From contig CP079956.2 of the NCBI GenBank assembly GCA_019357535.2, positions 1-64,000 on the forward strand: a stretch of 64,000 nt of DNA, written 5' to 3'. Numbering within the stretch: position 1 is the stretch's first letter; every line of letters begins with the position of its first letter. The position numbers and the translations under genes were made by a program. The notes under the pieces were generated by a model. The model did no database searches. It was not told the origin of the DNA and was given only the letters and a program-made list of their open reading frames with translations. The DNA comes from Macrococcus sp. 19Msa1099 (GTDB taxonomy: Bacteria > Bacillota > Bacilli > Staphylococcales > Staphylococcaceae). Positions 14,949 to 23,769 of the stretch are shown in pieces.

Positions 14949-15021
14949 TCTATCTCCTTTTTCTTCTATTTGCTTTCTTCTTTCTGTACTTGTTTTTAGG
15001 ATGAAAAACTATTATATTTTT

Positions 15022-15055
15022 AAAATTCCAGACATAATAAAGTGTCTGGAATTTT
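15022..15055. terminator. Terminator
   Basis: AAAATTCCAGACA pairs with TGTCTGGAATTTT, downstream of the leftward pair 16005-15063. Confidence 0.8.
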
Positions 15056-15062
15056 CTATCTT

Positions 15063-15527
15063 TTAAATATTTTTTATATATTTACTCCCGTTAAGTAGAT
15101 AAACACTTTCATCTTCATAATATGGTATTATAGCAAACTCATTATCTATATATACTTTCAAGTTTTTAAAATATGGCTTACTATTTTCATGGTTCAAAAT
15201 AAAAATGCCTGAAAAAATATAGTTATAGCTTCTATTCACTAATACAGAAAGTAGCTGCCTGTACAAATCAGTGCTTTCGTTTTCCATAATAATAAATTTC
15301 GATTCAACTCTAAAATTTATACTATTTTTATTTAGATATTCTTTCAACTCTTTGGTAGCGTTAAAGATTGCTAAGTTAAAATTAAATAAATTCATAAGAT
15401 CTTCATTAAATTTAATATCTGTTGACAATATATCATTACCTTTGTATATCACACTTCTAGATAAATCTAATATCTCATTCTCAACACTAAACTGTATATC
15501 CTGTTTTTCTATTAATACCATCTCCAT
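15063..15527 (-). CDS. Hypothetical 154-aa protein
   Basis: Unrecognised acidic protein without signal peptide, with beta-rich segments (FRVESKFIIMEN, AIIPYYEDESVYLL). It is 7 bp from the preceding 156-aa gene and so probably cotranscribed with it. The start may be the second ATG of MEM. Confidence 0.55.
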   Translation of the reverse strand: MEMVLIEKQDIQFSVENEILDLSRSVIYKGNDILSTDIKFNEDLMNLFNFNLAIFNATKELKEYLNKNSINFRVESKFIIMENESTDLYRQLLSVLVNRSYNYIFSGIFILNHENSKPYFKNLKVYIDNEFAIIPYYEDESVYLLNGSKYIKNI

Positions 15528-15534
15528 TTCTTTA

Positions 15535-16005
15535 TCACTGCTTTTCTAAAAATTTATCATCACTCATTTCTGTGAATATTTCTTTCATCCTCTCTCCAAA
15601 TACATAAATATATATATCCTCTGGTGGCACAAATATATAGTCTCCACGGTTAAAATCAAACAGTACATAATCTCCGTGAGGATATGGAGGATATTCAAAG
15701 CTTTCGTTTCCTTTTTTTAGATCGATATAAAAACTATCTATATCTCTCTCTAATAGATATAACTCCTCAAAGTTATTTACTAATTTATTAGTAATACAAT
15801 CTAAGTAATCATCTAATTCACGCTCAGCTTCTATTAAATCTTCAGTTTTTAAAGGTAATATTTTATATTTATCATACTCAATAAATAACTCATCCCAATC
15901 TTCACAATCTTTTCTCCACATAAACATCGTGAGTCTAACGTATTTTCTTTTAAATTTCTTCCACCGTAATTTTGAAAATTTATATGTTATATCATAATGC
16001 TTCAT
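15535..16005 (-). CDS. Hypothetical 156-aa protein
   Basis: Unrecognised, with a basic N-terminus (KLRWKKFKRKYVRL) and then a strongly acidic body rich in D, E and aromatic residues (YPPYPHGDYVLFDFNRGDYIF). First gene of the leftward pair. Confidence 0.55.
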   Translation of the reverse strand: MKHYDITYKFSKLRWKKFKRKYVRLTMFMWRKDCEDWDELFIEYDKYKILPLKTEDLIEAERELDDYLDCITNKLVNNFEELYLLERDIDSFYIDLKKGNESFEYPPYPHGDYVLFDFNRGDYIFVPPEDIYIYVFGERMKEIFTEMSDDKFLEKQ

Positions 16006-16077
16006 TTATATCCCTCGTCGTTATCTTATTCTGTAGAATGTCTTATAATGATCTGACGTGTAGTATACTTTTCTTTT

Positions 16078-16291
16078 CCCTCTTTTTCCATGGTGTACTA
16101 CAAATCTTTCTCTTCCTCTATTTCTGGAATGTCAACAGTTTCTTAGACAATTTTCATGTGCAAATTTTTAAACCCAAAGATGTTAAGTAATATAATGAAG
16201 AGTGTGGTCTAAAATTGTTGTACCAATTCAAATAATCAAATAATTCTGTTTTCTAGCTGATTCAAGTCTTCAAATAACTATACCATTTGAA
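16078..16291. repeat. Dispersed repeat, IS-end-like relic (copy 1)
   Basis: About 214 bp nearly identical to 52349-52561 (starting CCCTCTTTTTCCA and ending near ATAACTATACCAT). It carries no intact gene. The other copy truncates a lipoprotein gene, so this looks like a remnant of an insertion element or a recombination scar. Confidence 0.7.
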
Positions 16292-16324
16292 GTTTAGATC
16301 CTGGTGTAGGTGTTCTTCTAGTCC

Positions 16325-16375
16325 TAGCTATAAATAAATGGTAAGTTCGTAAAGCGTTTATAGTTCCCGCAGGGG
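16325..16375 (+). other. oriT: Possible oriT nick region
   Basis: ATGGTAAGTTCGTAAAGCG, 50 bp before the relaxase start, resembles the GTAAGTGCG nick-region core used by MOBQ-type relaxases (RSF1010, pIP501 and pSK41 types). The location directly upstream of a MobA/MobL gene fits. No flanking inverted repeat was verified. Confidence 0.4.
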
Positions 16376-16397
16376 CTTTAAGAAAGGGGGTAAGAAT

Positions 16398-18308
16398 ATG
16401 GCTAACGGTTATTATATGTTAAGAGTAAGTCACATCAATAGAGCAACAAGAAATATCGTCGCATGTGCTTCATATCGTTCAGATGATGCGTTATTTAGTG
16501 AGAGAACAAACGAAAAAATTAAATTCAGAAATCACTCTGTTCAGCCAGAAAGCTTTATTCTTACTCCTGAAAATACTCCTGATTGGGCAACAGATCGTGA
16601 AAGACTTTGGAATGAAGTTGATAAGATTGAAAAGAAGAATACGAAGACAAAATCACCTAGACTTGCGACAGAAGTCTTATTAAGTCTGCCTAACGATCTA
16701 GAAAGAAATGTACAAAGAGAGCTGGTAAATAATTTTGTAAATGATGAATTTATTTCAAGAGGAATGATTGCAGATGTTAGTATTCATAGGGATGATATTA
16801 ACAATCCTCACGCTCATATTTTGCTTACAATTAGACCATTAAATGCTGACGGTACTTGGGGTAATAAGACCGTTACTAGAACAAAATATGATGAAAATGG
16901 TACTCCAGTATTAAATAAAAATGGTAATAAAGTGAGAGTACAAGAACGCTTTGCTGAATTAGATTTAAAAAATTTACGTAAAAATTGGGAAGATAAATTA
17001 AATCAATTTGCTGAAAGAGAGAATAGTGAAAGACGATATGATTCAAGAAGTTTTATAGCTCAGGGTCGTGAACAAATAGCACACATACATCTTACTAGAG
17101 CTGAATATCACCTAGAAGAGAAAGAAAAAAGAAGATGTAAAAAATTAAATATTGAATATAAACCTATTACCTATTATGGCAAACTAAACAAAGATATTGC
17201 CGATTATAATAAAGGTTTATTAAATGATGTTTCTATCAATGAAGAACAAAACAAAAAACAGAATGAATTTAATCATATTGTTGAAGAAGCAAATAATGTT
17301 GTCAATTTCCATAAAGAAGCTAAGAAAGTTCTAGATAAAAGAATTAAAGGTAATGCTGGATATATTGAAGCTAAAGATACCTTAAATCAATTGAATATTG
17401 AAGCTTCACCTTACGGAAGGAAAGTACAAAATCAATTATTAAAGAATGAATTATCTATCAAATATATAAGAAAACTAAACGAAATTTTTGAAAAAGATAA
17501 TAATAAAATTAAAGACTATGGTTTTAATCCTGAAACATTTAAAGATGAAATTATAGTAAAGGGTGAAGAATTAGAGGAAGAAAGATATAAATTATTAAAA
17601 GAAGAAGATATTAGAAACACGAATTACTATGCTGGTAAACATATATATGAATCATACAATGCGTTAAATGATTTTATAGTAAAAAATATGTATCCTAACA
17701 ATGAAATTGATCTAACAAATGATGAAAAAGCATTTGTAGTATATGAAGCACATAAAGGTAACTTTATGGATTATAGTCAGATAGAATATGAATTTAAACA
17801 GTCAGATTATATACCTAGAACTTTAACGAATAAAGATGTATATATGTTAGCTAGTAAGGATATGTTCTTTGCGAAAAGAGAACAAAAATCTGATATAAAT
17901 AATAAAAATGATTCCATGATGTTTAATGTAAATGAGTTATTCATTGAACAAAAAATGTTGGAACTTAATAAACATCAATACTTTATTGATGATGAACTAT
18001 CTCAATTATTACCTAAAAATCATAAACATTTAGTAGATGATCTGACTAATTACAGTAAAACGCAATTAATTGGAAAATTAGAAAGATATAATAATGTTCC
18101 AGTAGATGAAATCATAGAAAAACATATAGCTGATGAAAAAAATGAAAATAAAGGTAAAAAAGAATTTATTCAAAGTAATAAATTATTAGCATTATCAAAT
18201 CATTTATTATATACGATGACACAGCTATTCCAGTCACAAGAACAAGAACAACAAAATCAAACTAATAAGAAGAAAAAGAAAGAAGAAAAGAGAATGTGGA
18301 GTAGATAA
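16398..18308 (+). CDS. mobL-like: MobA/MobL-family relaxase (MOBQ-like)
   Basis: A 636-aa protein. The N-terminal relaxase domain (residues 1-240) has the metal-binding His motif SIHRDDINNPHAHILLTIRP and a candidate nicking tyrosine in the first 30 residues (YYMLRVSHINRATR, ACASYRSDD). The remaining two thirds are long charged helices ending in a K/E-rich tail. MobA/MobL proteins nick oriT and carry the strand to a recipient through a conjugative channel encoded elsewhere; no type IV secretion genes occur in this window. AAGAAAGGGGG precedes the ATG. The gene appears intact. Confidence 0.85.
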   Translation: MANGYYMLRVSHINRATRNIVACASYRSDDALFSERTNEKIKFRNHSVQPESFILTPENTPDWATDRERLWNEVDKIEKKNTKTKSPRLATEVLLSLPNDLERNVQRELVNNFVNDEFISRGMIADVSIHRDDINNPHAHILLTIRPLNADGTWGNKTVTRTKYDENGTPVLNKNGNKVRVQERFAELDLKNLRKNWEDKLNQFAERENSERRYDSRSFIAQGREQIAHIHLTRAEYHLEEKEKRRCKKLNIEYKPITYYGKLNKDIADYNKGLLNDVSINEEQNKKQNEFNHIVEEANNVVNFHKEAKKVLDKRIKGNAGYIEAKDTLNQLNIEASPYGRKVQNQLLKNELSIKYIRKLNEIFEKDNNKIKDYGFNPETFKDEIIVKGEELEEERYKLLKEEDIRNTNYYAGKHIYESYNALNDFIVKNMYPNNEIDLTNDEKAFVVYEAHKGNFMDYSQIEYEFKQSDYIPRTLTNKDVYMLASKDMFFAKREQKSDINNKNDSMMFNVNELFIEQKMLELNKHQYFIDDELSQLLPKNHKHLVDDLTNYSKTQLIGKLERYNNVPVDEIIEKHIADEKNENKGKKEFIQSNKLLALSNHLLYTMTQLFQSQEQEQQNQTNKKKKKEEKRMWSR

Positions 18309-18362
18309 AATTCATAATAAATTTACAAAGACAATATATAACTATTTTAAAGGAGTAGGTTT

Positions 18363-18881
18363 ATGCGTAAACTTGAAATAGCACCATACAACCCCGCTTG
18401 GACAAACATGTTTAAAAATGAAGCTCAAGCACTCACGGAAGTACTTTCAGCTGAAATCATTGGTATAAATCATATAGGCAGTACTTCGGTTCCTAATTTA
18501 TATGCTAAACCTATTATAGACATACTAATAACCGTTAAAGATATTAGTAAATTAGATAATTATAATAATATGTTAGCGGAAATGGGATATGAGGCGATGG
18601 GCGAAAACGGAATTTCTGGGCGTCGATATTTTCAAAAAGGCAGGGATGATAGAACTCATCATTTACATGTATATGAAATAGGAAATCAACATGTTCATCG
18701 CCATTTAGCTTTTAAAGATTACTTAATCAATCATCCAAATGAAGTTGAGGATTATGGACAATTAAAACTAAAGCTGACTAATGATAACAATACAACTATT
18801 GATGAATATATTAGAGGAAAAAATGACTTTGTCCAAGCACTAGAAGAACGAGCACTGAATTGGCATAAGAATAATAATTGA
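18363..18881 (+). CDS. GrpB family protein (UPF0157, nucleotidyltransferase fold)
   Basis: A 172-aa protein with the family hallmarks: an N-terminal KLEIAPYNPAWTNMF, INHIGSTSVPNLYAKPIIDILI (the GS...D core of the nucleotidyltransferase fold) and THHLHVYE followed by HLAFKDYL. Full length for the family, which is of unknown cellular function. AGGAGTAGGTTT precedes the ATG. A second, truncated GrpB gene lies at 25879-26031. Confidence 0.9.
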   Translation: MRKLEIAPYNPAWTNMFKNEAQALTEVLSAEIIGINHIGSTSVPNLYAKPIIDILITVKDISKLDNYNNMLAEMGYEAMGENGISGRRYFQKGRDDRTHHLHVYEIGNQHVHRHLAFKDYLINHPNEVEDYGQLKLKLTNDNNTTIDEYIRGKNDFVQALEERALNWHKNNN

Positions 18882-18922
18882 ATAAAATTAAAGTAAGAAA
18901 ATGTCTAGGCTTTAATTTATTT

Positions 18923-19985
18923 CGTTTGTCAAAATAAGCTAGACAATTCCTCATCTTCGATGAAACTCATAAATACTTCCAATGGTGTTTTATAGCCCAG
19001 CGATTTTCTGGGACGATGATTAATATTTTGAGCAACACTAATGATATGATCATCAGTGACTGAATTAAAGTCTAATTCTTTATCTAATCCACTGCGTCTA
19101 AGTATCCCGTTAGAATGTTCATTCAATCCACGTTGCGACGGAGTGCCGGGGTCAGCAAAGAATATCAAGATATCGTGTCGGTTACAGATTGTTTTCCAGT
19201 TGGAGAACTCCTTACCACAATCGAAAGTAACCGATTTAAATATATGAGCAGGTAAAGCTGAAAACATAGAGTGAAGCGCATCTTCAATATCATCTGCCTT
19301 GCGACCTTGAGGTCGTATAGTGATAATCATCTTAGAGATTCTTTCTACTAAGGTTATGACAGCACTCCCATGATTACGGCCAATGATAGTGTCACCTTCA
19401 AGATGACCAAATTCTTGAAAGAAGAAAGGAAACTCTTCTATTCTTTCAGAAATGTGTCTTTTGAAAGCCTGTCTACCTCTTTTTTCACAATGACCATTTG
19501 GCTTCCTTCTACCTTTCATAGGTAAAGATTGTACCGAAAAGACGTTTTCCTTAAACATTCTATAAAGAGTTTTTACAGAACAATCAATCGGGTGTTCACC
19601 TCTGCCAATAATGGTGTCAGGTGTCCAGCCATCGGCTACTTTTTCTCGAATATAAGCTGACTGATTTTCTGGAAGTACTATTCTATGTCTGCCACAATTT
19701 GATTTTCTTTGCTTAAACTCCTGGTAATATTCCAGTGCAGTTATACCTGTCTTAAGTGCATTTATTACGTTATAAATTGTCTGTCTTGATCGTTTCAATC
19801 TCTTTGCGATTTCTTTTACCGAAAGATTTTGATGATAATATGATTCTATGAACGTGAGTTCATCCGTGTTAAGATGTTTATAGGCCATTCTGTACTAACT
19901 CCTTATGTTTTCTTTGGTCGGAAATACATATTGAGTTTAGCACAGAAGACTTTTTTAGTTGTCTAGCTTAATTTTACAATCGACG
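18923..19985 (-). mobile_element. IS30-family insertion sequence (type B, copy 1)
   Basis: 1,063 bp with ends CGTTTGTCAAAATAAGCTAG and an imperfect inverse ending in ACAATCGACG. Further copies of the same length lie at 23770-24832 and 27723-28785 in the same orientation. Confidence 0.85.
18929..19888 (-). CDS. IS30-family transposase (type B, intact)
   Basis: A 319-aa protein with an N-terminal HTH (SVKEIAKRLKRSRQTIYNVI) and the DDE core (GHLEGDTIIG, FDCGKEFSNW, RGLNEHSNGILRR). It is nearly identical to the copy at 23776-24735. The intact frame suggests recent transposition. Confidence 0.92.
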   Translation of the reverse strand: MAYKHLNTDELTFIESYYHQNLSVKEIAKRLKRSRQTIYNVINALKTGITALEYYQEFKQRKSNCGRHRIVLPENQSAYIREKVADGWTPDTIIGRGEHPIDCSVKTLYRMFKENVFSVQSLPMKGRRKPNGHCEKRGRQAFKRHISERIEEFPFFFQEFGHLEGDTIIGRNHGSAVITLVERISKMIITIRPQGRKADDIEDALHSMFSALPAHIFKSVTFDCGKEFSNWKTICNRHDILIFFADPGTPSQRGLNEHSNGILRRSGLDKELDFNSVTDDHIISVAQNINHRPRKSLGYKTPLEVFMSFIEDEELSSLF

Positions 19986-20044
19986 GAAATAAAAAATACA
20001 ACAGGCGACCTGCACCTCAAAAAATAGACAAATTAGAAACAGGG

Positions 20045-20340
20045 TTAAAAAATTGAGTATGTTAGTAAAAAAACAATATAATTAATATAAAGATTCAACC
20101 TTTTACATTCCTTTTTTTCTTTATTTTTAAGAGCTGTCCACAAACTCATAGAATTAATATCAAATAGAATTCCAGCTAATAAGAACCCAAGAGGCACTGT
20201 ACTTTGTATGCTACTATTTACAATACCAAAAAAGGATCCTTTAATATTTTCAAGAATATTTTTTTGCATATAAATAATTGAGGGAATATTGGTATATCGA
20301 ACACCAATTCCTAATAATAAAAGAGCTAATATAAATGAAA
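20045..20340 (-). pseudogene. MFS transporter fragment
   Basis: The open frame reads like the late transmembrane region of a major-facilitator exporter: LALLLLGIGVRYTNIPSIIY, then RGSFFG-like KGSFFGIVNSSIQSTVPLGF and LLAGILFD. Nothing corresponding to the first helices is present and the frame is cut off near the IS30 copy. It is probably the remnant of a resistance-type exporter. Confidence 0.6.
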
Positions 20341-20436
20341 GAATTATTTATTTTATTATATTAAAATTTGTAAATACATTAAATGTATATTATTATGAAA
20401 ATATTCTTATACAAAAATTAAAAGGAGGTAGGCTTA

Positions 20437-20583
20437 TTGGGCGATACTATTATGATACTTATACTACTTTTTATATTTTTCTTGATTTTTTTTGATGTAT
20501 ATAAAATCAGAAGAAATAGTGAGATACTAATCGAACAAAATAAAGAATTAATAAAACATTTAAAAAGAGAAAGAGAAAATTAA
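20437..20583 (+). CDS. Small membrane protein (48 aa), TTG start
   Basis: AAAAGGAGG lies 7 bp before a TTG start. One hydrophobic helix (TIMILILLFIFFLIFF) is followed by a basic/polar coiled tail rich in K, E and R. Unrecognised; it may belong with the secreted proteins at 20.7-21.8 kb, which are convergent to it. Confidence 0.5.
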   Translation: MGDTIMILILLFIFFLIFFDVYKIRRNSEILIEQNKELIKHLKREREN

Positions 20584-20616
20584 TCTAATAATTACTTTTC
20601 AAATAAACCAAAATTA

Positions 20617-20648
20617 GTTGCATGAAAAACGACTATTTTTCATGCAAC
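20617..20648. terminator. Terminator
   Basis: GTTGCATGAAAA pairs with TTTTCATGCAAC, 33 bp after the stop of the small membrane protein gene. Confidence 0.75.
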
Positions 20649-20665
20649 TAGATCAACAAAAAAAA

Positions 20666-20703
20666 CCTATAAAGTTTTAAATAAATGATAAGAACTTTAT
20701 AGG
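20666..20703 (-). terminator. Terminator
   Basis: CCTATAAAGTT and AACTTTATAGG form a stem just downstream of the leftward gene 20728-21381. Confidence 0.65.
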
Positions 20704-20727
20704 TAATATATTATTAATTTTGTCACT

Positions 20728-21381
20728 TTATTTAACTACTCTTGCCTCTGTGACATTAAATGTGCCATTATAAATACACGCTACTTTGATTTTTGTAGTA
20801 TATTGAGCGAAAACTTTTAATGCTGTAAAATGACCCGTACTATTTACAAGGTGTGTTCCTGCATTGTGCTTTTCTACATATGTTTTTTCTGACTTGCTGT
20901 AAAATGTTCCTGATAATTGGGGATCAAATGTTACATTTCGAACAACTTTTTTTGTTTTATTATATTGAAATGTTCCTGATACTCTATGTTTAAAATCAAA
21001 TCCTGGGCCTTTATAGCCCACATATGCTTGGTAATCTTTGGTTCTATATGAACCTGAATTTATGGCTTTAAATGAAATTATTTGATTAGATTGATTTAAA
21101 GAAGAATCTTTTTGCTTTTCTTCAACTCCTACATACACTTCACTACCATCTTCAAATTTATATGATTCTAGACTACTAGAAGCACCATTACTTAAATCTT
21201 TATTTACGTTTCTAACTAACTCATTCAAAATATTAGGATTTTCATTTAATGTTTCTAAGTTTTTTTTACTTTGAATAGTTAAATATTCACTTTCTTGAGC
21301 ATTTGCATATGAAACGTTTAGAAAAGAAATAGCTACACCTATTAATATAAGAGTAAAAAAAACAACATTATTTTTTTTCAT
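20728..21381 (-). CDS. Secreted protein of unknown function
   Basis: A precursor of 217 aa, started at the ATG 8 bp after AGGAG, with a signal peptide (KKNNVVFFTLILIGVAISFLNVSYANA). The mature part has a helical N-terminal segment and a C-terminal beta-rich domain with aromatic/glycine repeats (YQAYVGYKGPGFDFKHRVSGTF and SGTFYSKSEKTY). Not recognised. It follows a second secreted-protein gene by 11 bp, so both are one transcript. Confidence 0.65.
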   Translation of the reverse strand: MKKNNVVFFTLILIGVAISFLNVSYANAQESEYLTIQSKKNLETLNENPNILNELVRNVNKDLSNGASSSLESYKFEDGSEVYVGVEEKQKDSSLNQSNQIISFKAINSGSYRTKDYQAYVGYKGPGFDFKHRVSGTFQYNKTKKVVRNVTFDPQLSGTFYSKSEKTYVEKHNAGTHLVNSTGHFTALKVFAQYTTKIKVACIYNGTFNVTEARVVK

Positions 21382-21392
21382 TTTACACACTC

Positions 21393-21806
21393 CTAGTTAT
21401 CGATTAATTTTCCGCTTATAGTAGTTTTAGCAGGGTTAAATGTGCCTTTATTATCAACAGGTTCCAACGCATATGTGATATAAAAATACGAGTTAGGAGA
21501 ACCTTTAACTTTTATTGTATGATCACCTGCATTATAATAAGCCCAAACAACATTTCGCTTTAATATCCATCCATCTTCAAAAACAGTAACTAAGATTCTC
21601 TTTTTATATTTGTTGTTACTAATTTTCCCTACTCTTATCTTCAAAGTAAAATTCCCATCCTTTGAATAATAATTATCAGTAGCTGGATGTCCATAACTTA
21701 CATTCCCTCCTGTAAGCCTGCTGTAAGCGCTTACTTCACCTTCAAAATTAAATGAGAGCGTCATAATCGTCAATAGCATCACCATAATTACTTTTATTTT
21801 CTTAAT
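21393..21806 (-). CDS. Secreted beta-rich protein, probable ATT start
   Basis: The frame from the first ATG (21785) lacks the basic start of a signal peptide. AAAGGAG is placed 8 bp before an in-frame ATT at 21806, giving IKKIKVIMVMLLTIMTLSFN and a normal signal peptide (137 aa). The mature part (YSRLTGGNVSYGHPATDNYY...) is beta-rich with no cysteines. Unrecognised; first gene of a two-gene secreted unit. Confidence 0.6.
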   Translation of the reverse strand: MKKIKVIMVMLLTIMTLSFNFEGEVSAYSRLTGGNVSYGHPATDNYYSKDGNFTLKIRVGKISNNKYKKRILVTVFEDGWILKRNVVWAYYNAGDHTIKVKGSPNSYFYITYALEPVDNKGTFNPAKTTISGKLIDN

Positions 21807-22269
21807 AGTAACAACTCCTTTAATATTTATTTTATTTAATAATAACCCATTATAAACAAATTTTGTATATTTATTTTTTAAAAACTTTAAATAGCGTTGA
21901 TCTATATTATTTTCACAAGTTTAGCAGTAATCTACATTTATGAGTTAGATATAAGGGTAAACCCCCTAAATCTGCGAACGTGTTTTTTATGTCATGATGA
22001 CATTTGTTATATGATGTTACAATCCTTCATCAATATATGGTACTTATCATTAAGTCTATTTTGACAGGCTTTAACCACTCTTATTAATAGTTCTATATAT
22101 TAATAATAGAATGTAATGCCATCTGTTCAACAATTATTATTTTCTGAACACGGAAATATGAAAGAACATTGGTCTAAGAAGACGTATCTCATTTTGTGTC
22201 TAAATATTTGACATTGGTCCAAAGCGATAGATAGTTAAATATTTAATTTAATCTTAAAATAATTTGGAA
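21807..22269. other. Gene-free AT-rich stretch
   Basis: About 460 bp upstream of the secreted pair. It should hold their promoter, but I see no open frame, repeat or strong fold in it. Confidence 0.4.
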
Positions 22270-22313
22270 TAAAAAAGAAGAATACTCAATTTAACGTAGA
22301 TATTCTTCTTTTT
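22270..22313. terminator. Terminator
   Basis: A long hairpin, AAAAAAGAAGAATA with TATTCTTCTTTTTT, overlapping the 3' end of the leftward beta-helix gene. Confidence 0.8.
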
Positions 22314-23547
22314 TATTCCAAATTATTTTATTACTACCTTTTAAGTTGTAGTTATTATGTTTTATATTGATATTTTTTCCACTCTTATTATCTTTTATTA
22401 GTAAGTAACCATTTTTGTTAGGGGATATAGCATTTTTAGTTATAATTAGATCATTTATATTGTATTGCAATAAAATTTCTCCACCAAACTGTTGTTGTTG
22501 GTCATTATGGATTAATCTGTTATTTAATAATCTAATTTTTTTTACCCCACCCATTGTTTGGTTGTAACCACCAATTGCTATACCAGTGTAGCCATTGTTT
22601 TTAATAATGTTTTTCTTTACTAAAATATTTACAGCATTTTTATTCTTATGTTCGCTAGCTATTTCAATTCCTATATCATTATTAGCAGATATGTTATCAG
22701 ATATTACTATATTTTCTCCACCGTCAATATATATTCCAGCAGCAGATTGATCACCATTATAAGAAGGATTATGTTTACTTGTATTGTTTTGAACTCTATT
22801 ATTCGAGATTGTACCATTCCTTGCTTTGTCTAATTTATCATTGGATTCAATACCTTCATAACCAATGATATCTATGCCAATATTGTTGTTATCAAAAATC
22901 TGATTGTTTGATACTTTGAAGTTATTAATATTTCCATTTAAAACTAAAGCTTCACTATTACCCAATTTTAAATTATATAGTTTATTTTTTACTATTTGAA
23001 TGTTAGATATTCCTTTACCATAAGCAGAAATACCATGACTATTGCCTTCTTTATAGTCTGTTTCAATGTCATGAATTATATTATTTTTAATTATTATAGA
23101 CTTAGAGTGTCCATCTATATTTATAGCAGTTGGTGTTTGTTCTGAATTAGTGGCTTTTAAATTAGATAAATTTAAACCTGATATATTTATATAGTTAGAA
23201 TTACGAATATTTATTATTTTTTCAGATCTATCAATATTACCAATTAATTTTGTTTTTCCGTACATACCTGTTACTTTTATAGGTAAAAAGGGAAATCCAT
23301 TTTTATTTATATGTACGGCTTCTTTATATATTCCAGGCTTGATTTTTATTGTTGTTCCAGGTAAAGCCATATTAATAGCTTTATTAATGCTTCTTATAGG
23401 TTTATTATTTGTTCCTGGATAATGATTTTTACCTGTATTTGAAACATAAATAACTTTAGAATTTAAATAAGTAAATATAGTGAAAAGAAATACTATGATT
23501 ATAAGCAGCGTAGTTAATTTTGATTGTTTGCCTTTAAAATGATTCAT
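22291..23547 (-). CDS. Secreted/anchored right-handed beta-helix protein
   Basis: A 418-aa protein. A single N-terminal membrane segment (KLTTLLIIIVFLFTIFTYL) is followed by YVSNTGKNHYPGTNNKPIRSINKAI, the usual opening of pectate-lyase-like parallel beta-helix proteins (DUF1565-type). Then come about ten coils with recurring asparagine ladders (NIIIKNNIIHDI, KVSNNQIFDNNNIGI, IVISDNISANNDIGIEIAS). Such proteins act on or bind polysaccharides outside the cell. Substrate and catalytic residues cannot be inferred. Confidence 0.8.
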   Translation of the reverse strand: MNHFKGKQSKLTTLLIIIVFLFTIFTYLNSKVIYVSNTGKNHYPGTNNKPIRSINKAINMALPGTTIKIKPGIYKEAVHINKNGFPFLPIKVTGMYGKTKLIGNIDRSEKIINIRNSNYINISGLNLSNLKATNSEQTPTAINIDGHSKSIIIKNNIIHDIETDYKEGNSHGISAYGKGISNIQIVKNKLYNLKLGNSEALVLNGNINNFKVSNNQIFDNNNIGIDIIGYEGIESNDKLDKARNGTISNNRVQNNTSKHNPSYNGDQSAAGIYIDGGENIVISDNISANNDIGIEIASEHKNKNAVNILVKKNIIKNNGYTGIAIGGYNQTMGGVKKIRLLNNRLIHNDQQQQFGGEILLQYNINDLIITKNAISPNKNGYLLIKDNKSGKNINIKHNNYNLKGSNKIIWNKKEEYLR

Positions 23548-23672
23548 TACTCTGTCCTCTCTGTCTTTTTTCTCAATTTTAAACTAAAATAGATTTTTTG
23601 GAAAACTTTGCAACAGAACCGTATGGCATAACGTCCTCCTTTTAGGGTTATTATATTATTAAAATAAATAAA

Positions 23673-23707
23673 TAGCCCCTATAATCTAGAATTTGGATTA
23701 TAGGGGC
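23673..23707. terminator. Strong hairpin/terminator
   Basis: GCCCCTATAATC pairs with GATTATAGGGGC over an AT-rich loop, between the beta-helix gene and an IS30 copy. Confidence 0.65.
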
Positions 23708-23769
23708 CGTTTTTATTTGATTTCTTAGGGGTTATTATATTATTATAACCCCTTATTTTTATTGTCTTT

